Assembly (NCBI GenBank): GCA_903867585.1
Contig: CAIPRZ010000138.1
Coordinates: 1-16,644 of the forward strand
Source: an uncultured Chlamydiae bacterium
GTDB taxonomy: Bacteria; Chlamydiota; Chlamydiia; Chlamydiales; Rhabdochlamydiaceae
Length of the DNA: 16,644 nt
Direction: 5' to 3'
In this document: one piece after another, positions 1 to 7,739 of the stretch
Numbering within the stretch: position 1 is the first letter of the stretch
Layout: every line of letters begins with the position of its first letter
Program-made: the position numbers and the translations under genes
Notes under the pieces: generated by a model
Told to the model about the DNA's origin: nothing
The model's input: the letters and a program-made list of their open reading frames with translations, nothing else
Databases searched by the model: none

Positions 1-573
1 AAGAAAATCATAAAAACCAAAAATGAGCTCAAAATCGAGGGTTTTTTCTCCTGCTTCCATCAAATCGCATAAAAAATCGTAAATAAAGACCTCTAGATCT
101 TGGGCAAGATAGCTGGAAAAGGTTTCATAGGACTCTTTTTGTGATAGACCACTAGAATTATAGGATTCTAAAAGTTTGAGAAGATCATTAAGCGCTTTAA
201 CAACCTCATCGGCAACAGGTTCTCCTGAATCATAGGCGTGTATTAGGTGATCGAGTTTATCGCAAAAAATAGAGAGTGTTTCTTTATCAGGCAGCAACCG
301 TTTCCACAGCTCAAAGATGAGAAGGTAAGCTTTTTCATAGTCTGGATGACCTTCATCTTCTGGACATAAAATATCGGTAAGGTCTTCTGGAGATTCGGCA
401 TTATCCATATAGCCTTTTAAAGAGGCGTTATCTAGATGGATACCAAGTTTTTTTAGCCTTTCTAATAGCTGACTTGTTGAGGGTATAGAATAATCTTCAA
501 TTTGCCACTTTTGTTTTACTTCACTAGAGGAAAAGAGCAAAGTGTTATAAAATCCCCGACCATTAAACTCCAT
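1..573 (-). CDS. Unrecognised acidic protein, 5' part only
   Basis: An open frame on the minus strand runs without a stop from an ATG at 573 to the window edge, giving the first 191 residues (start MEFNGRGFYN). The gene continues outside the window. The product is rich in Asp, Glu and Leu and appears mostly helical. It has no signal peptide, membrane segment or motif that I recognise, and only two or three cysteines. A length of 191 codons without a stop and ordinary codon use for this window argue that it is real. It starts only about 40 bp from the divergent pilin-like gene, so the two promoters must overlap the 5' ends. A helical-repeat protein is possible, but I do not assign a function. 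Confidence 0.7.
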   Translation of the reverse strand, partial: MEFNGRGFYNTLLFSSSEVKQKWQIEDYSIPSTSQLLERLKKLGIHLDNASLKGYMDNAESPEDLTDILCPEDEGHPDYEKAYLLIFELWKRLLPDKETLSIFCDKLDHLIHAYDSGEPVADEVVKALNDLLKLLESYNSSGLSQKESYETFSSYLAQDLEVFIYDFLCDLMEAGEKTLDFELIFGFYDFL

Positions 574-614
574 AAACGTTAGCCTCGATGCTTGAGCTAA
601 AAGGATACCCTATA

Positions 615-1061
615 ATGGCAACTTGGTCAAAATGTAAAAAAAAACCTTGGCTAATTCTTGAGGTTTTGATTGCCTTAGCGCTCCTTTCGTTATGTTTATT
701 GCCGTTTATTCCCAAAAACGCCCAAAAGCTGCAGCATTTAAAAAATCAGGCCGCCTATCTTCTTTTAGCTCACGATTTCGAGCATCGCCAGTGTGAACTA
801 CGTGAAAAAGCTGTTTATGAAGGCCCTGAATGGATTAAAAAAGCCAAAGAGGGTGAAGTTATTTTTAAGGATAAACGCGATCTTTACTTTGAAGATTTAA
901 GACTCCATGTAAAAAGCACTGAGAGGGTATCTTTTTTAAAAATTTATGATACTAAAGAGGGTCAAAAAAAATTATATAGGTTTAAGGCAGAAACCCTCTA
1001 TTCCAGTCCTCATCTCAAAAAAAAATATCCTTTTTATTTTTATCTGACTTTAGAGGATTAA
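615..1061 (+). CDS. Small pilin-like (pseudopilin) protein
   Basis: This 148-residue protein has a short Lys-rich leader and then a hydrophobic helix (PWLILEVLIALALLSL, about residues 11-26). That layout recalls the N-terminus of type IV pilins and type II secretion pseudopilins, including a Glu at +5 (E16) if W12 is +1. The usual Gly at -1 is Pro here, so processing by prepilin peptidase is uncertain. The rest (residues 35-148) is Lys- and Glu-rich, consistent with a small exposed domain. I prefer the ATG at 615 because AAGGA lies 10 bases upstream; an in-frame ATG at 588 lacks such a site. Its TAA overlaps the TAA of the convergent nucleotidyltransferase gene. Chlamydiae carry type II secretion genes with several small pseudopilins, so a minor pseudopilin is the best guess. 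A simple membrane-anchored protein is the alternative. Confidence 0.6.
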   Translation: MATWSKCKKKPWLILEVLIALALLSLCLLPFIPKNAQKLQHLKNQAAYLLLAHDFEHRQCELREKAVYEGPEWIKKAKEGEVIFKDKRDLYFEDLRLHVKSTERVSFLKIYDTKEGQKKLYRFKAETLYSSPHLKKKYPFYFYLTLED

Positions 1062-2269
1062 AGCTCATTTTTTAAAAAATCTAAAATGTCTTCTTTGCTT
1101 TTTTGAGGAGCATTTGCTAAAAGCTCCATGGCTTTTGTCATAAGAGCTTTGATCCGGGGCCCTTTAGGGACCCCTTTTTCGATTAAGTCTGTGGCCGTAA
1201 TAATAGGAGTTTTTTCCAAAATACGTGCAATAACAGGCTGAAGAGTCTGTTCAAAGGTTTTCATCGATTCAATAAATAAAGCGGGATTTTTTTCTTCAAG
1301 GCTTTGTCTTTGAATAAAAACAGGAGCCTCTTTTTGACTGAGTAATTCTGCAAGTTCTAAACGGGTTAGGGCAGGATGATCATGCCATTTAAGAACCGTA
1401 ATCCCTGTTTTTAAGGCCTCTTTAGACATTTTAAAAAACTCACAAAGGGCCTCAAGCTCTTTTTGTGTTTTGACATCAAAAAGAACCATAAGACTAAAAA
1501 CAAGGGGAGAAAAAGGTTTTATAGAACCTATTTTTAAAATTCTTTGAGACAGAATTTTATCATCGACTAAAGCCAGCTGCCCAAATAAAGGTTTTAGAAG
1601 ACCAAGTCTTCTCATCAATTCAAGGCCTTGAGCTAAAGCTTTTTTGGCCTGCATCTTTTCAAGCTCTTGTAAAACTCTTTCAATAGAAATACCCTCTTTG
1701 ACAAAAGGAGCATTATTTATAATGGCCTCTTGTGTATGAGGTTCTAGTGTGAGTTTTAAAACAGCTGCATAACGACAAGCTCTTATTAAACGGAGGCGAT
1801 CTTCTTGAAAGCGTTTATTAGGATCCCCAATAGCTTTTAATAGCCGATTTCGAATGTCAGCTTTTCCTCCAACAAGATCATATATGTTACTTGTGATTGG
1901 ATCAAAATAGAGACCGTTTATGGTAAAATCTCTCCTTTTTACATCCTCTTCAATCGTAGTTGGAATGATCCCCTGAGGATGGCGGCCATCAGCATATTCA
2001 AGATCTTGTCTAAAAGTAGCTACTTCAAAATTATGGCCTTCGATGACCACAATAATAATTCCAAATAAAATCCCAACAGGAATGGTTTTTTCAAACAGGG
2101 ATTTGATCTGTTCACAACTGGCATTTGTGGCAATATCGATATCATTAATGGGAAGCTCTAGAAGTTTATCTCTAACACAGCCTCCTACATAAAAGGCCTC
2201 AAATCCTTTTTTTTGAAGAGTGGAGATAATAAATAGGGCCGCTTTTTCAACATTCATTGCAATCATCAA
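1058..2269 (-). CDS. pcnB: tRNA nucleotidyltransferase / poly(A) polymerase family
   Basis: A class II nucleotidyltransferase of 403 residues that either adds or repairs the tRNA 3' CCA or adds poly(A) to RNA. The N-terminal catalytic head shows GGCVRD (29-34), the metal-binding DIDIA (43-47) with two Asp, RRDFTING (112-119) and the nucleotide-selecting EDRLR (156-160), followed by LIRACRYAA. The rest is helical, as in this family. CCA-adding enzymes and bacterial PAP I cannot be separated safely by eye. The YDLVGG...IGDPNKRF stretch looks PAP I-like, and chlamydial homologues are commonly named pcnB. The ATG at 2269 overlaps the murJ stop by four bases (ATGA), indicating translational coupling. 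In-frame ATGs at 2266 and 2257 are alternative starts. The 3' end overlaps the stop of the pilin-like gene tail to tail. Confidence 0.9.
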   Translation of the reverse strand: MMIAMNVEKAALFIISTLQKKGFEAFYVGGCVRDKLLELPINDIDIATNASCEQIKSLFEKTIPVGILFGIIIVVIEGHNFEVATFRQDLEYADGRHPQGIIPTTIEEDVKRRDFTINGLYFDPITSNIYDLVGGKADIRNRLLKAIGDPNKRFQEDRLRLIRACRYAAVLKLTLEPHTQEAIINNAPFVKEGISIERVLQELEKMQAKKALAQGLELMRRLGLLKPLFGQLALVDDKILSQRILKIGSIKPFSPLVFSLMVLFDVKTQKELEALCEFFKMSKEALKTGITVLKWHDHPALTRLELAELLSQKEAPVFIQRQSLEEKNPALFIESMKTFEQTLQPVIARILEKTPIITATDLIEKGVPKGPRIKALMTKAMELLANAPQKSKEDILDFLKNEL

Positions 2270-3243
2270 GCTACAGGTTGTGATTTAACTGGAATAAACG
2301 CACTGACAAGCTCAAAAGGATCGTTATAACGCATAATTTTACAAATGAGTGCATACAAGGTCAAATAACAAAGAGATAAAACACTTAAATGGGCAAGAGG
2401 ATTCAGAACAGGAATAAATGGTTTTAAGATAAACATAAAGCTCATCGCCATTAAAGCGCTAATATAGGGACAAAGGGTTTTATAAACAGGTCTTGCAGTA
2501 AAAAGGTCATGGGTTGCTAGCGATCTTTTTAAAAGATAGGCATTAAAAAAGCTGCAAAGGCTTGTGGAGGCAGCTACGCTCCAGGACCCCCAATGAAAAA
2601 CAAAAACCATGAGCGCATTTAAAATAAGATTGGCAATTAAGCAATAGACAGAAGCTATTGAGGGTTTTTTATAGTCTTTCATCGCATAAAAAAATGAGGC
2701 GTAGATCGTAGCAAGGCTTGTTGGAACAAGACCTATCATATAGGCAATCAAACAAAAATGGGTTTGGAAGGTAGCCGATTCTGAAAAAAGACCATGTTGA
2801 AAAAGGAGGCGAATAATTTGATCGCCTACGCAAATAATTCCACAGGTAATAAACATCATCATAATAGATAGCTTAGAAGCTACAGAGGAGCAAAGCTCTT
2901 TAGCTTCTTCTTTTTTATCAGTCGCTATCAATTGACAAAGCTTGGGAGAGGCGGCAGAAATAAGACCGATCGATAAAAGAGCTAAAGGAAGCTGCTGGAT
3001 TCTTATGGAAAACCATAAATGAATAGGCCCTTTAGGATCGGCGAATTTGGCAAAAATACCATCAAGAGCGGAATTGATTTGAGTGGCACTAATTCCTATG
3101 GCCGCTAAGGCAACCGCCTGAAAAAAATTGAATCCATAACTAGAAGTGTCAATTTTTTTTTGGAATGTTTTTGAAAAATCCTTTTGGTAGAAGTTTATTT
3201 GTTTCAGGAAAAAGGACAAGCCACTGCAATAAAAGTCCGACAC
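2266..3243 (-). CDS. murJ: MurJ, C-terminal part (downstream frame of split gene)
   Basis: This frame encodes the C-terminal ~295 residues of the lipid II flippase MurJ/MviN. Real homology appears to begin near IDTSSYGFN, just after the A9 run at 3153-3161. It includes segments typical of the family (QINSALDGIFA; GPIHLWFSIRIQQLPLALLSI) and several membrane helices. The nominal GTG at 3243 sits inside the upstream half and lacks the look of a true start. Joining it to the upstream frame by removing one A gives IPKKIDTSS and a protein of about 513 residues, the usual MurJ length. Whether the cell makes full-length MurJ by polymerase slippage on the A run, or the gene is broken, or the base count is a sequencing error cannot be decided here. 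The 3' end is coupled to the nucleotidyltransferase gene. Confidence 0.8.
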   Translation of the reverse strand: MSDFYCSGLSFFLKQINFYQKDFSKTFQKKIDTSSYGFNFFQAVALAAIGISATQINSALDGIFAKFADPKGPIHLWFSIRIQQLPLALLSIGLISAASPKLCQLIATDKKEEAKELCSSVASKLSIMMMFITCGIICVGDQIIRLLFQHGLFSESATFQTHFCLIAYMIGLVPTSLATIYASFFYAMKDYKKPSIASVYCLIANLILNALMVFVFHWGSWSVAASTSLCSFFNAYLLKRSLATHDLFTARPVYKTLCPYISALMAMSFMFILKPFIPVLNPLAHLSVLSLCYLTLYALICKIMRYNDPFELVSAFIPVKSQPVA

Positions 3244-3808
3244 AAATAAAAATACTGGCTTTTTGCATCGCGATGAAAGGATCTAAACCTCGGAGTAAAA
3301 TACAACCAATACCCCAAGATAAATTGGAAACAGTAGGAGCTAAGGAGGCGGTAAAATATTTACCATGGCACTGTAAAAAAGCCTGAAAGATTGTGTAGCC
3401 GATAATACAAATTAAAGAAGGTAATAGCCGAACTACTAAATCGATAACTTGGCTCCATTCGCTATTAAAAAAGGGTTTCAAATAAAAAAATAAAAGTCCT
3501 AGCACCAGACATAAACCGCTTACTCCTACAAGCCATCTCCATAAAATATGTTTAAAAAAAGCAAGCGCTTGGACGTTGTCTTTTTCTTTAATGGTTTGAT
3601 AACCGGGGATAAAAGCACTTTGCATAGAACCTTCTCCCAAAATTCTTCTTAAGAGCATACAAAGTCTATAAGCTAGTATCAAAGAGGCCACTTCTGCAAT
3701 ATCTCCAAAAGCAAAAGCCATAGATACATCGCGAAAAAAACCGCTTAATCGGGACAATAAAGTTCCTGAAAGAAATTGTCGGGTATAGGAAAAAAGAGTT
3801 TTATCCAT
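3149..3808 (-). CDS. murJ: MurJ, N-terminal part (upstream frame of split gene)
   Basis: This 219-residue frame is the N-terminal part of MurJ, the inner-membrane flippase that moves lipid II outward for peptidoglycan synthesis. Family features are TLLSRLSGFFRD near residue 16 with the conserved Arg residues, LRRILGEGSMQSAFIPGY (about 53-70), and several hydrophobic helices. In this frame translation stops at TGA (3149-3151) directly after a run of nine A (coding strand). The remaining helices continue in the -1 frame. A promoter with a perfect TTGACA lies just upstream (3835-3864), and the ATG at 3808 has no clear Shine-Dalgarno site. Chlamydiae make peptidoglycan at division, so MurJ is expected to be needed, which argues for a rescued product or a base-count error over true loss. 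Confidence 0.85.
   Translation of the reverse strand: MDKTLFSYTRQFLSGTLLSRLSGFFRDVSMAFAFGDIAEVASLILAYRLCMLLRRILGEGSMQSAFIPGYQTIKEKDNVQALAFFKHILWRWLVGVSGLCLVLGLLFFYLKPFFNSEWSQVIDLVVRLLPSLICIIGYTIFQAFLQCHGKYFTASLAPTVSNLSWGIGCILLRGLDPFIAMQKASIFICVGLLLQWLVLFPETNKLLPKGFFKNIPKKN
3153..3161 (-). other. A9 homopolymer at the murJ frameshift
   Basis: On the coding strand the sequence reads CC followed by nine A and then TTGACACTTC. With nine A the upstream frame ends at TGA two codons later. With eight A the frame continues as Pro-Lys-Lys-Ile-Asp and joins both MurJ halves without losing residues. Runs of this length are known sites of RNA polymerase slippage in AT-rich genomes, and also of sequencing error. 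Confidence 0.85.
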
Positions 3809-3834
3809 GAAAAATCAAAAGGGCGTTTTTTTGC

Positions 3835-3864
3835 ATTCTCGGTCTTTGCGGTCTTGAATGTCAA
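3835..3864 (-). promoter_or_regulatory. Sigma70-type promoter for murJ operon
   Basis: On the minus strand a perfect -35 box TTGACA (3859-3864) is followed after 18 bases by GAGAAT (3835-3840), which matches the -10 consensus at four of six positions. It lies 27 bases before the murJ ATG and would serve murJ and the coupled nucleotidyltransferase gene. Confidence 0.5.
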
Positions 3865-3918
3865 GAAAGCTTGAGATCAGAATGAAGAAAAATGGCTTAA
3901 TCTTAGAAAACAATAAAC

Positions 3919-4230
3919 TTATTTTTGAACGGGCAAGCCAAGATGGATCCAATCTAATATTCCACCTTCTAAGTTATAAACAGTAAGTGAGGGATTTAGA
4001 TTTTTTATAAGCCCAAGTATATAGCCGCTCCTTTTTCCTGATCTACAATAGATGACATAGGGTTTTTCACTTTCAGGTAATTGAGAAATATTGAAACTTG
4101 AAAGGGGAACAAGAGTGCAGGGATTAATATGCGCTAATTCATATTCTTCTTTCTCTCTTACATCGATGAGGCATACCTCTTCTTTTTTAAGCCATTCATA
4201 AAGGGTGCTTGGGCTAATGGTATCTATCAT
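3919..4230 (-). CDS. Single-domain rhodanese (sulfurtransferase)
   Basis: A 103-residue stand-alone rhodanese domain, the size of GlpE/PspE-type proteins. The N-terminal LIDVREKEEYELAHI (21-35) matches the DVRxxxEYxxGHI motif, and VIYCRSGKRS (59-68) carries the active-site loop with catalytic Cys62. The loop CRSGKRS has the basic residues seen in thiosulfate sulfurtransferases. The C-terminal NLEGGILDWIHLGLPV is also typical. The protein has no signal peptide, so it should act in the cytoplasm, carrying persulfide sulfur. The sulfur donor and acceptor are unknown. Its ATG overlaps the pbpB stop by four bases (ATGA at 4227-4230), so it is translated from the pbpB message. Why a rhodanese is coupled to a transpeptidase is not evident. 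Confidence 0.93.
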   Translation of the reverse strand: MIDTISPSTLYEWLKKEEVCLIDVREKEEYELAHINPCTLVPLSSFNISQLPESEKPYVIYCRSGKRSGYILGLIKNLNPSLTVYNLEGGILDWIHLGLPVQK

Positions 4231-7200
4231 AATTTTTGTTGTTTAAAGTGTTGAATAAGTCTAGCTGCTATTGGAGCAGCTTCTTTACCCCCAAGTTTAC
4301 CATCTTTAAGATATATGCAGATAGCAAGCTCTGGCTCTTTTTGCGATTCATCACTAAAACTAATAGCTGCAAACCAGATGTGATTGAGCATCCGTGCCTT
4401 AGAGCTGACGTCCAGGGTGTCAAAAATTTTTTGTTCAGCGGTGCCTGTTTTACCAATCATTTGGTGTTTGAGTTGCATATATTGATTCATTTCAGAAGAG
4501 CCAATGAGTCCGGCTACAGCCTGAGGTCTTGCCGTCCCTTTTTCTCCCCAAACGACTTTGTCTAGCCCTTTAGTTATTGGATCAAGAATTTTTTTATTTA
4601 CTAGATAGCTGCTGCTAATAACCGGTTTTAATGAAAAGGTATGGGTATTGATGTCTTCATCAAGGATTTCGGTAAATAATGGAAAATAACAGCCCAAGTG
4701 GCCCAAGGCTTCGCTATAGGCTCCTGATTCATAACAGGAAAAAAGATCGCTGCTTGATTTTTTTTCTTCATGAACATATTTGACAATTTGCGGTTTCATC
4801 ACTTGTCCATTATTAAATAGACTAGAAATCATTAAGGTCGTTTGAAGGGGGGTGGATAAAAGTTCATGCTGACCGATGGCAAACGCATAAAGGCCTGTTT
4901 TATTAGTTTTTAAATCTTCAGGAAGTTTTCCCTTTTGCTCATAGGGAAGATCGATCCCTGTTTTTTGGCCAAGACCCATTCTTTTAGCAATCTCTAAAAG
5001 ATTTAAAGGATCTTCAATAAAATCTGAGCCCAAAAGGGAAAAATAAATATTAGAGGATTGCTCAAGAGCAGAGACCAGATCAACAAGCCCAATACCGCTA
5101 TGGGAAGAACGGGGTAATAACCCCCCTTTATGCCACCTACGAATAGGATGTTTGGATTCATCATAACCTAAGATTTGCTCTTTAGTATTTTTTGAATCAG
5201 GGCTGAGCATGTCGTGAATTAGAGGAAGTTTTTTTCCATGCCCTTCAAACTTTTCTTTAAGAGCTTGATAGGCCACAGCTACTTTAAAGACAGAGCCTTG
5301 AGGGGCAACAAATCGGTAAGCATTAGATCTTAAATAGCCCAGTTTATATTTAGGATAAAAAGCCAAGGCTAAGTGCTTTTCTAAGTGATTTTTCTTTTCT
5401 AAAAGTTTTCTATAAGAACCTAAAAGGGGACGGGAGAGTTCACTAAAAGGTCTAAAAGAGCCCATAAAATCAGCCGTATCTTGAAGGCTTAAGTTAATAG
5501 TAGCTTTTTTCCAGGAAATAACAGCCGGGTCTTTTGCTATTTTTTCTAAATAGGGCTCAAGAAATATAATTTCATTTTTAAGTTTAGGAATTTTATTGAA
5601 TAAATAGGCACAGATATATTTTTTATATCGGTTCAAAAACTGGTTAAATTGTTTTTTCTTTTCTTGGATTAGATAATCGGTGAAGGGGCGAGCGTAGCTT
5701 TTGGATTTATGTTCCTCAGCTCTTTTCTGTTTTAGAAAAGCTTTAAACTCTGTTTTTTTCCACGATTCAAAAAGGACTTTTTCAAAAGGGTGCAAGAGCT
5801 GTTTTTCAAGCTTTGCATTAATTTGATTGAGCTCCTGATGTAAAAAGAAAAACTCTGAAAGCTTTAATTGATCTAGATACTCTAAAGAGGAGGTCCGAAT
5901 TTTTTTAGGATCAATTTGCAATCTTAAGATATCTAAAAACAAAAGAGGGTCATCAAGATTTTTAAAAGCCTTTTTTAAAGGTTGATAGAGAGAGAGAGTC
6001 TCTTCGTCTTGATTTTCAGAATTTTCTAATTCTTTTATAAGCAAAAGAGGATCTATATAACCAAATTTTTCAGATAGTTTTTCAAAACCGTCCACGATCA
6101 AATAGGCCTCTTTAACAGAGGAGATTTTTTGTAATTTTTCTAAGCAGCTTGAGTTTTCCGAAATAAGACGGGTTAAAAAATTATCAAAGCTTAGCCTTTG
6201 ACAGCTTTCATAAAAGCCCTCTTTAGATGAGAACTTTTCTTTTTCAATATTTTTAATGCCTTGATATAAGTGTCTTAGATAAGTATCTGATTCGGACCAT
6301 TTGTGAATTTTATCCATTTTTTTATCGATAAAATCTTGGGGATTATAACGGGGATAAGAAGCTATTGCTAATACTTGTGATGTTTTTAAATCCAATACTA
6401 CACAAGCGCCACCTTTGGGGAATAACTCGTCATTAGATTCTCTTTCTGCAAGAAGCATTTCCGCTTTTTCTTGCAAACTCAAGTCTAAAGATAATTGCAC
6501 GTGAGAGGGTTTTTGTTTTTGATAGGAGCCTGGTAATTCTGAGACAATCTGCCCAAGACGGGTCACCTCTACCTTTCGCTTTCCGCAAGAGCCTCTTAAT
6601 TTTTCATCATAGGTTTTTTCAATCCCTTCTTTTCCAACCATATCCTGAAGATCATAGTTTTTTAAACAAAGTTCGTTATAGCGCTCCCTTACATCAAAAG
6701 GACTATTAAATCCTTTGGGCAATGGTGGGGTTAGTCCTTTTTCCCTCTCTTCGATATAGTCTTTTAGAATCTTTTTTTCTAAAGAGACTTTTTTATAGGT
6801 TAAAGAATCAATGGGCCCTACATGTCCTACGACATGGCAGGCTAATTTTTGGTTTGGATAAAAGCGGGAAGAGGAAATTTTAATTTTTAGCCCGGGCCAG
6901 TCTTTTTCTTCAAGTTTGAGTCTGTGATAGCTTTTTTCACTGATATTTTCTTCAAGAGTAACAGTAGCATCTTGAAAAAGAGCCGCTTTTGCGTAAATAA
7001 AATCTTCAATATCTTCCTTGCTCATTTGAGTATGCTCTTCTAAAAGAGCTGCTAAATCTTGAATATAAGTTTTCCGTTTAGGGAATTTTATTTTCTTTCC
7101 ATTTTCTACATAGGTCTCAAAAGAAGGGATCTGTTTGATATCTTGATAACAAATACCAATATCAAATCTTTTTTTATTACAGGCTAAGAAGACGTGTCTA

Positions 7201-7379
7201 GAGTCGGTGATTAATCCTCTTGAAGGGGCTACAGAAAAAGTCTTTCTTCTTGGTAAAACCGAAAGCTTTTGCATCTTTTCATAGTTAATAACAGATAAAA
7301 ACCAAACCCTTACCAGGATGAAGAATAACAAAAACCCATAAAGCAAAAGAACTTTTTTTAATTTATATTCAAGGTTCAT
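4227..7379 (-). CDS. pbpB: Penicillin-binding protein 2, long chlamydial type
   Basis: A class B penicillin-binding protein of about 1,050 residues that cross-links peptidoglycan in the periplasm. A single N-terminal membrane anchor (about 9-30) is followed by the PBP dimerisation domain (APSRGLITDSR; VGKEGIEKTYDEKLRGSCG) and then the transpeptidase domain. The three active-site motifs are present: SVFK (Ser696, Lys699), SSN (775-777) and KTG (977-979). Between NPQDF (near 345) and SVFK lies a Lys/Glu/Leu-rich, probably helical insertion of about 300 residues. This makes the protein far longer than enterobacterial PBP2 (~630) but near the ~1,080 residues I recall for chlamydial PBP2. I choose the ATG at 7379; an in-frame TTG at 7403 would add eight residues. 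The gene is coupled to the rhodanese gene. In Chlamydia ompA follows on the other side, but not here. Confidence 0.93.
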   Translation of the reverse strand: MNLEYKLKKVLLLYGFLLFFILVRVWFLSVINYEKMQKLSVLPRRKTFSVAPSRGLITDSRHVFLACNKKRFDIGICYQDIKQIPSFETYVENGKKIKFPKRKTYIQDLAALLEEHTQMSKEDIEDFIYAKAALFQDATVTLEENISEKSYHRLKLEEKDWPGLKIKISSSRFYPNQKLACHVVGHVGPIDSLTYKKVSLEKKILKDYIEEREKGLTPPLPKGFNSPFDVRERYNELCLKNYDLQDMVGKEGIEKTYDEKLRGSCGKRKVEVTRLGQIVSELPGSYQKQKPSHVQLSLDLSLQEKAEMLLAERESNDELFPKGGACVVLDLKTSQVLAIASYPRYNPQDFIDKKMDKIHKWSESDTYLRHLYQGIKNIEKEKFSSKEGFYESCQRLSFDNFLTRLISENSSCLEKLQKISSVKEAYLIVDGFEKLSEKFGYIDPLLLIKELENSENQDEETLSLYQPLKKAFKNLDDPLLFLDILRLQIDPKKIRTSSLEYLDQLKLSEFFFLHQELNQINAKLEKQLLHPFEKVLFESWKKTEFKAFLKQKRAEEHKSKSYARPFTDYLIQEKKKQFNQFLNRYKKYICAYLFNKIPKLKNEIIFLEPYLEKIAKDPAVISWKKATINLSLQDTADFMGSFRPFSELSRPLLGSYRKLLEKKNHLEKHLALAFYPKYKLGYLRSNAYRFVAPQGSVFKVAVAYQALKEKFEGHGKKLPLIHDMLSPDSKNTKEQILGYDESKHPIRRWHKGGLLPRSSHSGIGLVDLVSALEQSSNIYFSLLGSDFIEDPLNLLEIAKRMGLGQKTGIDLPYEQKGKLPEDLKTNKTGLYAFAIGQHELLSTPLQTTLMISSLFNNGQVMKPQIVKYVHEEKKSSSDLFSCYESGAYSEALGHLGCYFPLFTEILDEDINTHTFSLKPVISSSYLVNKKILDPITKGLDKVVWGEKGTARPQAVAGLIGSSEMNQYMQLKHQMIGKTGTAEQKIFDTLDVSSKARMLNHIWFAAISFSDESQKEPELAICIYLKDGKLGGKEAAPIAARLIQHFKQQKL

Positions 7380-7464
7380 GGGTAAAAACAACCCTTTTGT
7401 CAAAATATCAAAATACGACCCTTTTGGTTTTATTACGAGTCAAAAACCACCTTATTGGGTTTGA

Positions 7465-7650
7465 TTAAAAAACAATCTATCAAGACCACCATACATCGTT
7501 TTGATCCTCAAGATTAAACTGCGTAAATTAAAGGACCCTAGAAATGAAATAGCCCACGAATATCTGAGTAAAAATCTCCTATGGCTTCATGAGCAAGTTT
7601 ATATAGCGACCCCCGAACTCCTTTCTATAGTCGAAAAATCTGTCGGCTAA
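7465..7650 (+). pseudogene. Remnant of a HEPN-like (antitoxin-type) gene
   Basis: The frame ending at TAA 7648-7650 reads KLKDPRNEIAHEYLSKNLLW and then HEQVYIATPELLSIVEKSVG. The RNEIAH segment fits the R-x4-H motif of HEPN domains. The pattern (charged residues, RNxIAHEY, then a helix with TPELL) recalls C-terminal ends of small HEPN-type proteins found in toxin-antitoxin pairs. No ATG precedes it in frame, and the upstream stop at 7462 leaves only about 61 codons, whereas complete proteins of this kind are about 120-150 residues. No partner nucleotidyltransferase gene is visible. I infer a decayed accessory gene. The family call rests on pattern recognition only. Confidence 0.5.
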
Positions 7651-7691
7651 GCCGAGTCGTATTTTAAATTAATTTTTTAACAGATTAGAGA

Positions 7692-7720
7692 TTGTCAATA
7701 ATAGGGGATTTTAGTAGATT
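7692..7720 (+). promoter_or_regulatory. Promoter of tRNA-Gly
   Basis: TTGTCA (7692-7697), a 17-base spacer and TAGATT (7715-7720) match the -35 and -10 consensus at five and four positions. Transcription would begin near 7727, about a dozen bases before the mature tRNA 5' end. Confidence 0.55.
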
Positions 7721-7739
7721 TTAAGAGCAATTATTCATT

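Larger units (their letters stand above)
7380..7739. other. Gap between pbpB and tRNA-Gly; no intact gene
   Basis: This stretch must carry the pbpB promoter on the minus strand, which I cannot place with confidence. Near 7391-7420 ACCCTTTTG occurs twice, about 20 bases apart. The middle holds a HEPN-like remnant (7465-7650). A short inverted repeat, TCGGC-TAA-GCCGA (7643-7655), spans the stop of the remnant, without a T run directly after it. The right end holds the tRNA-Gly promoter. In Chlamydia the ompA gene would be expected in this position. Confidence 0.6.

Noticed and set aside
7380..7403. TTG start of pbpB at 7403
   Set aside because: ATG at 7379 directly precedes the membrane anchor; the extra eight residues add nothing recognisable.
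7643..7655. TCGGC-TAA-GCCGA as a terminator or attachment site
   Set aside because: The stem is short and no T run directly follows; no second copy is seen near the tRNA.
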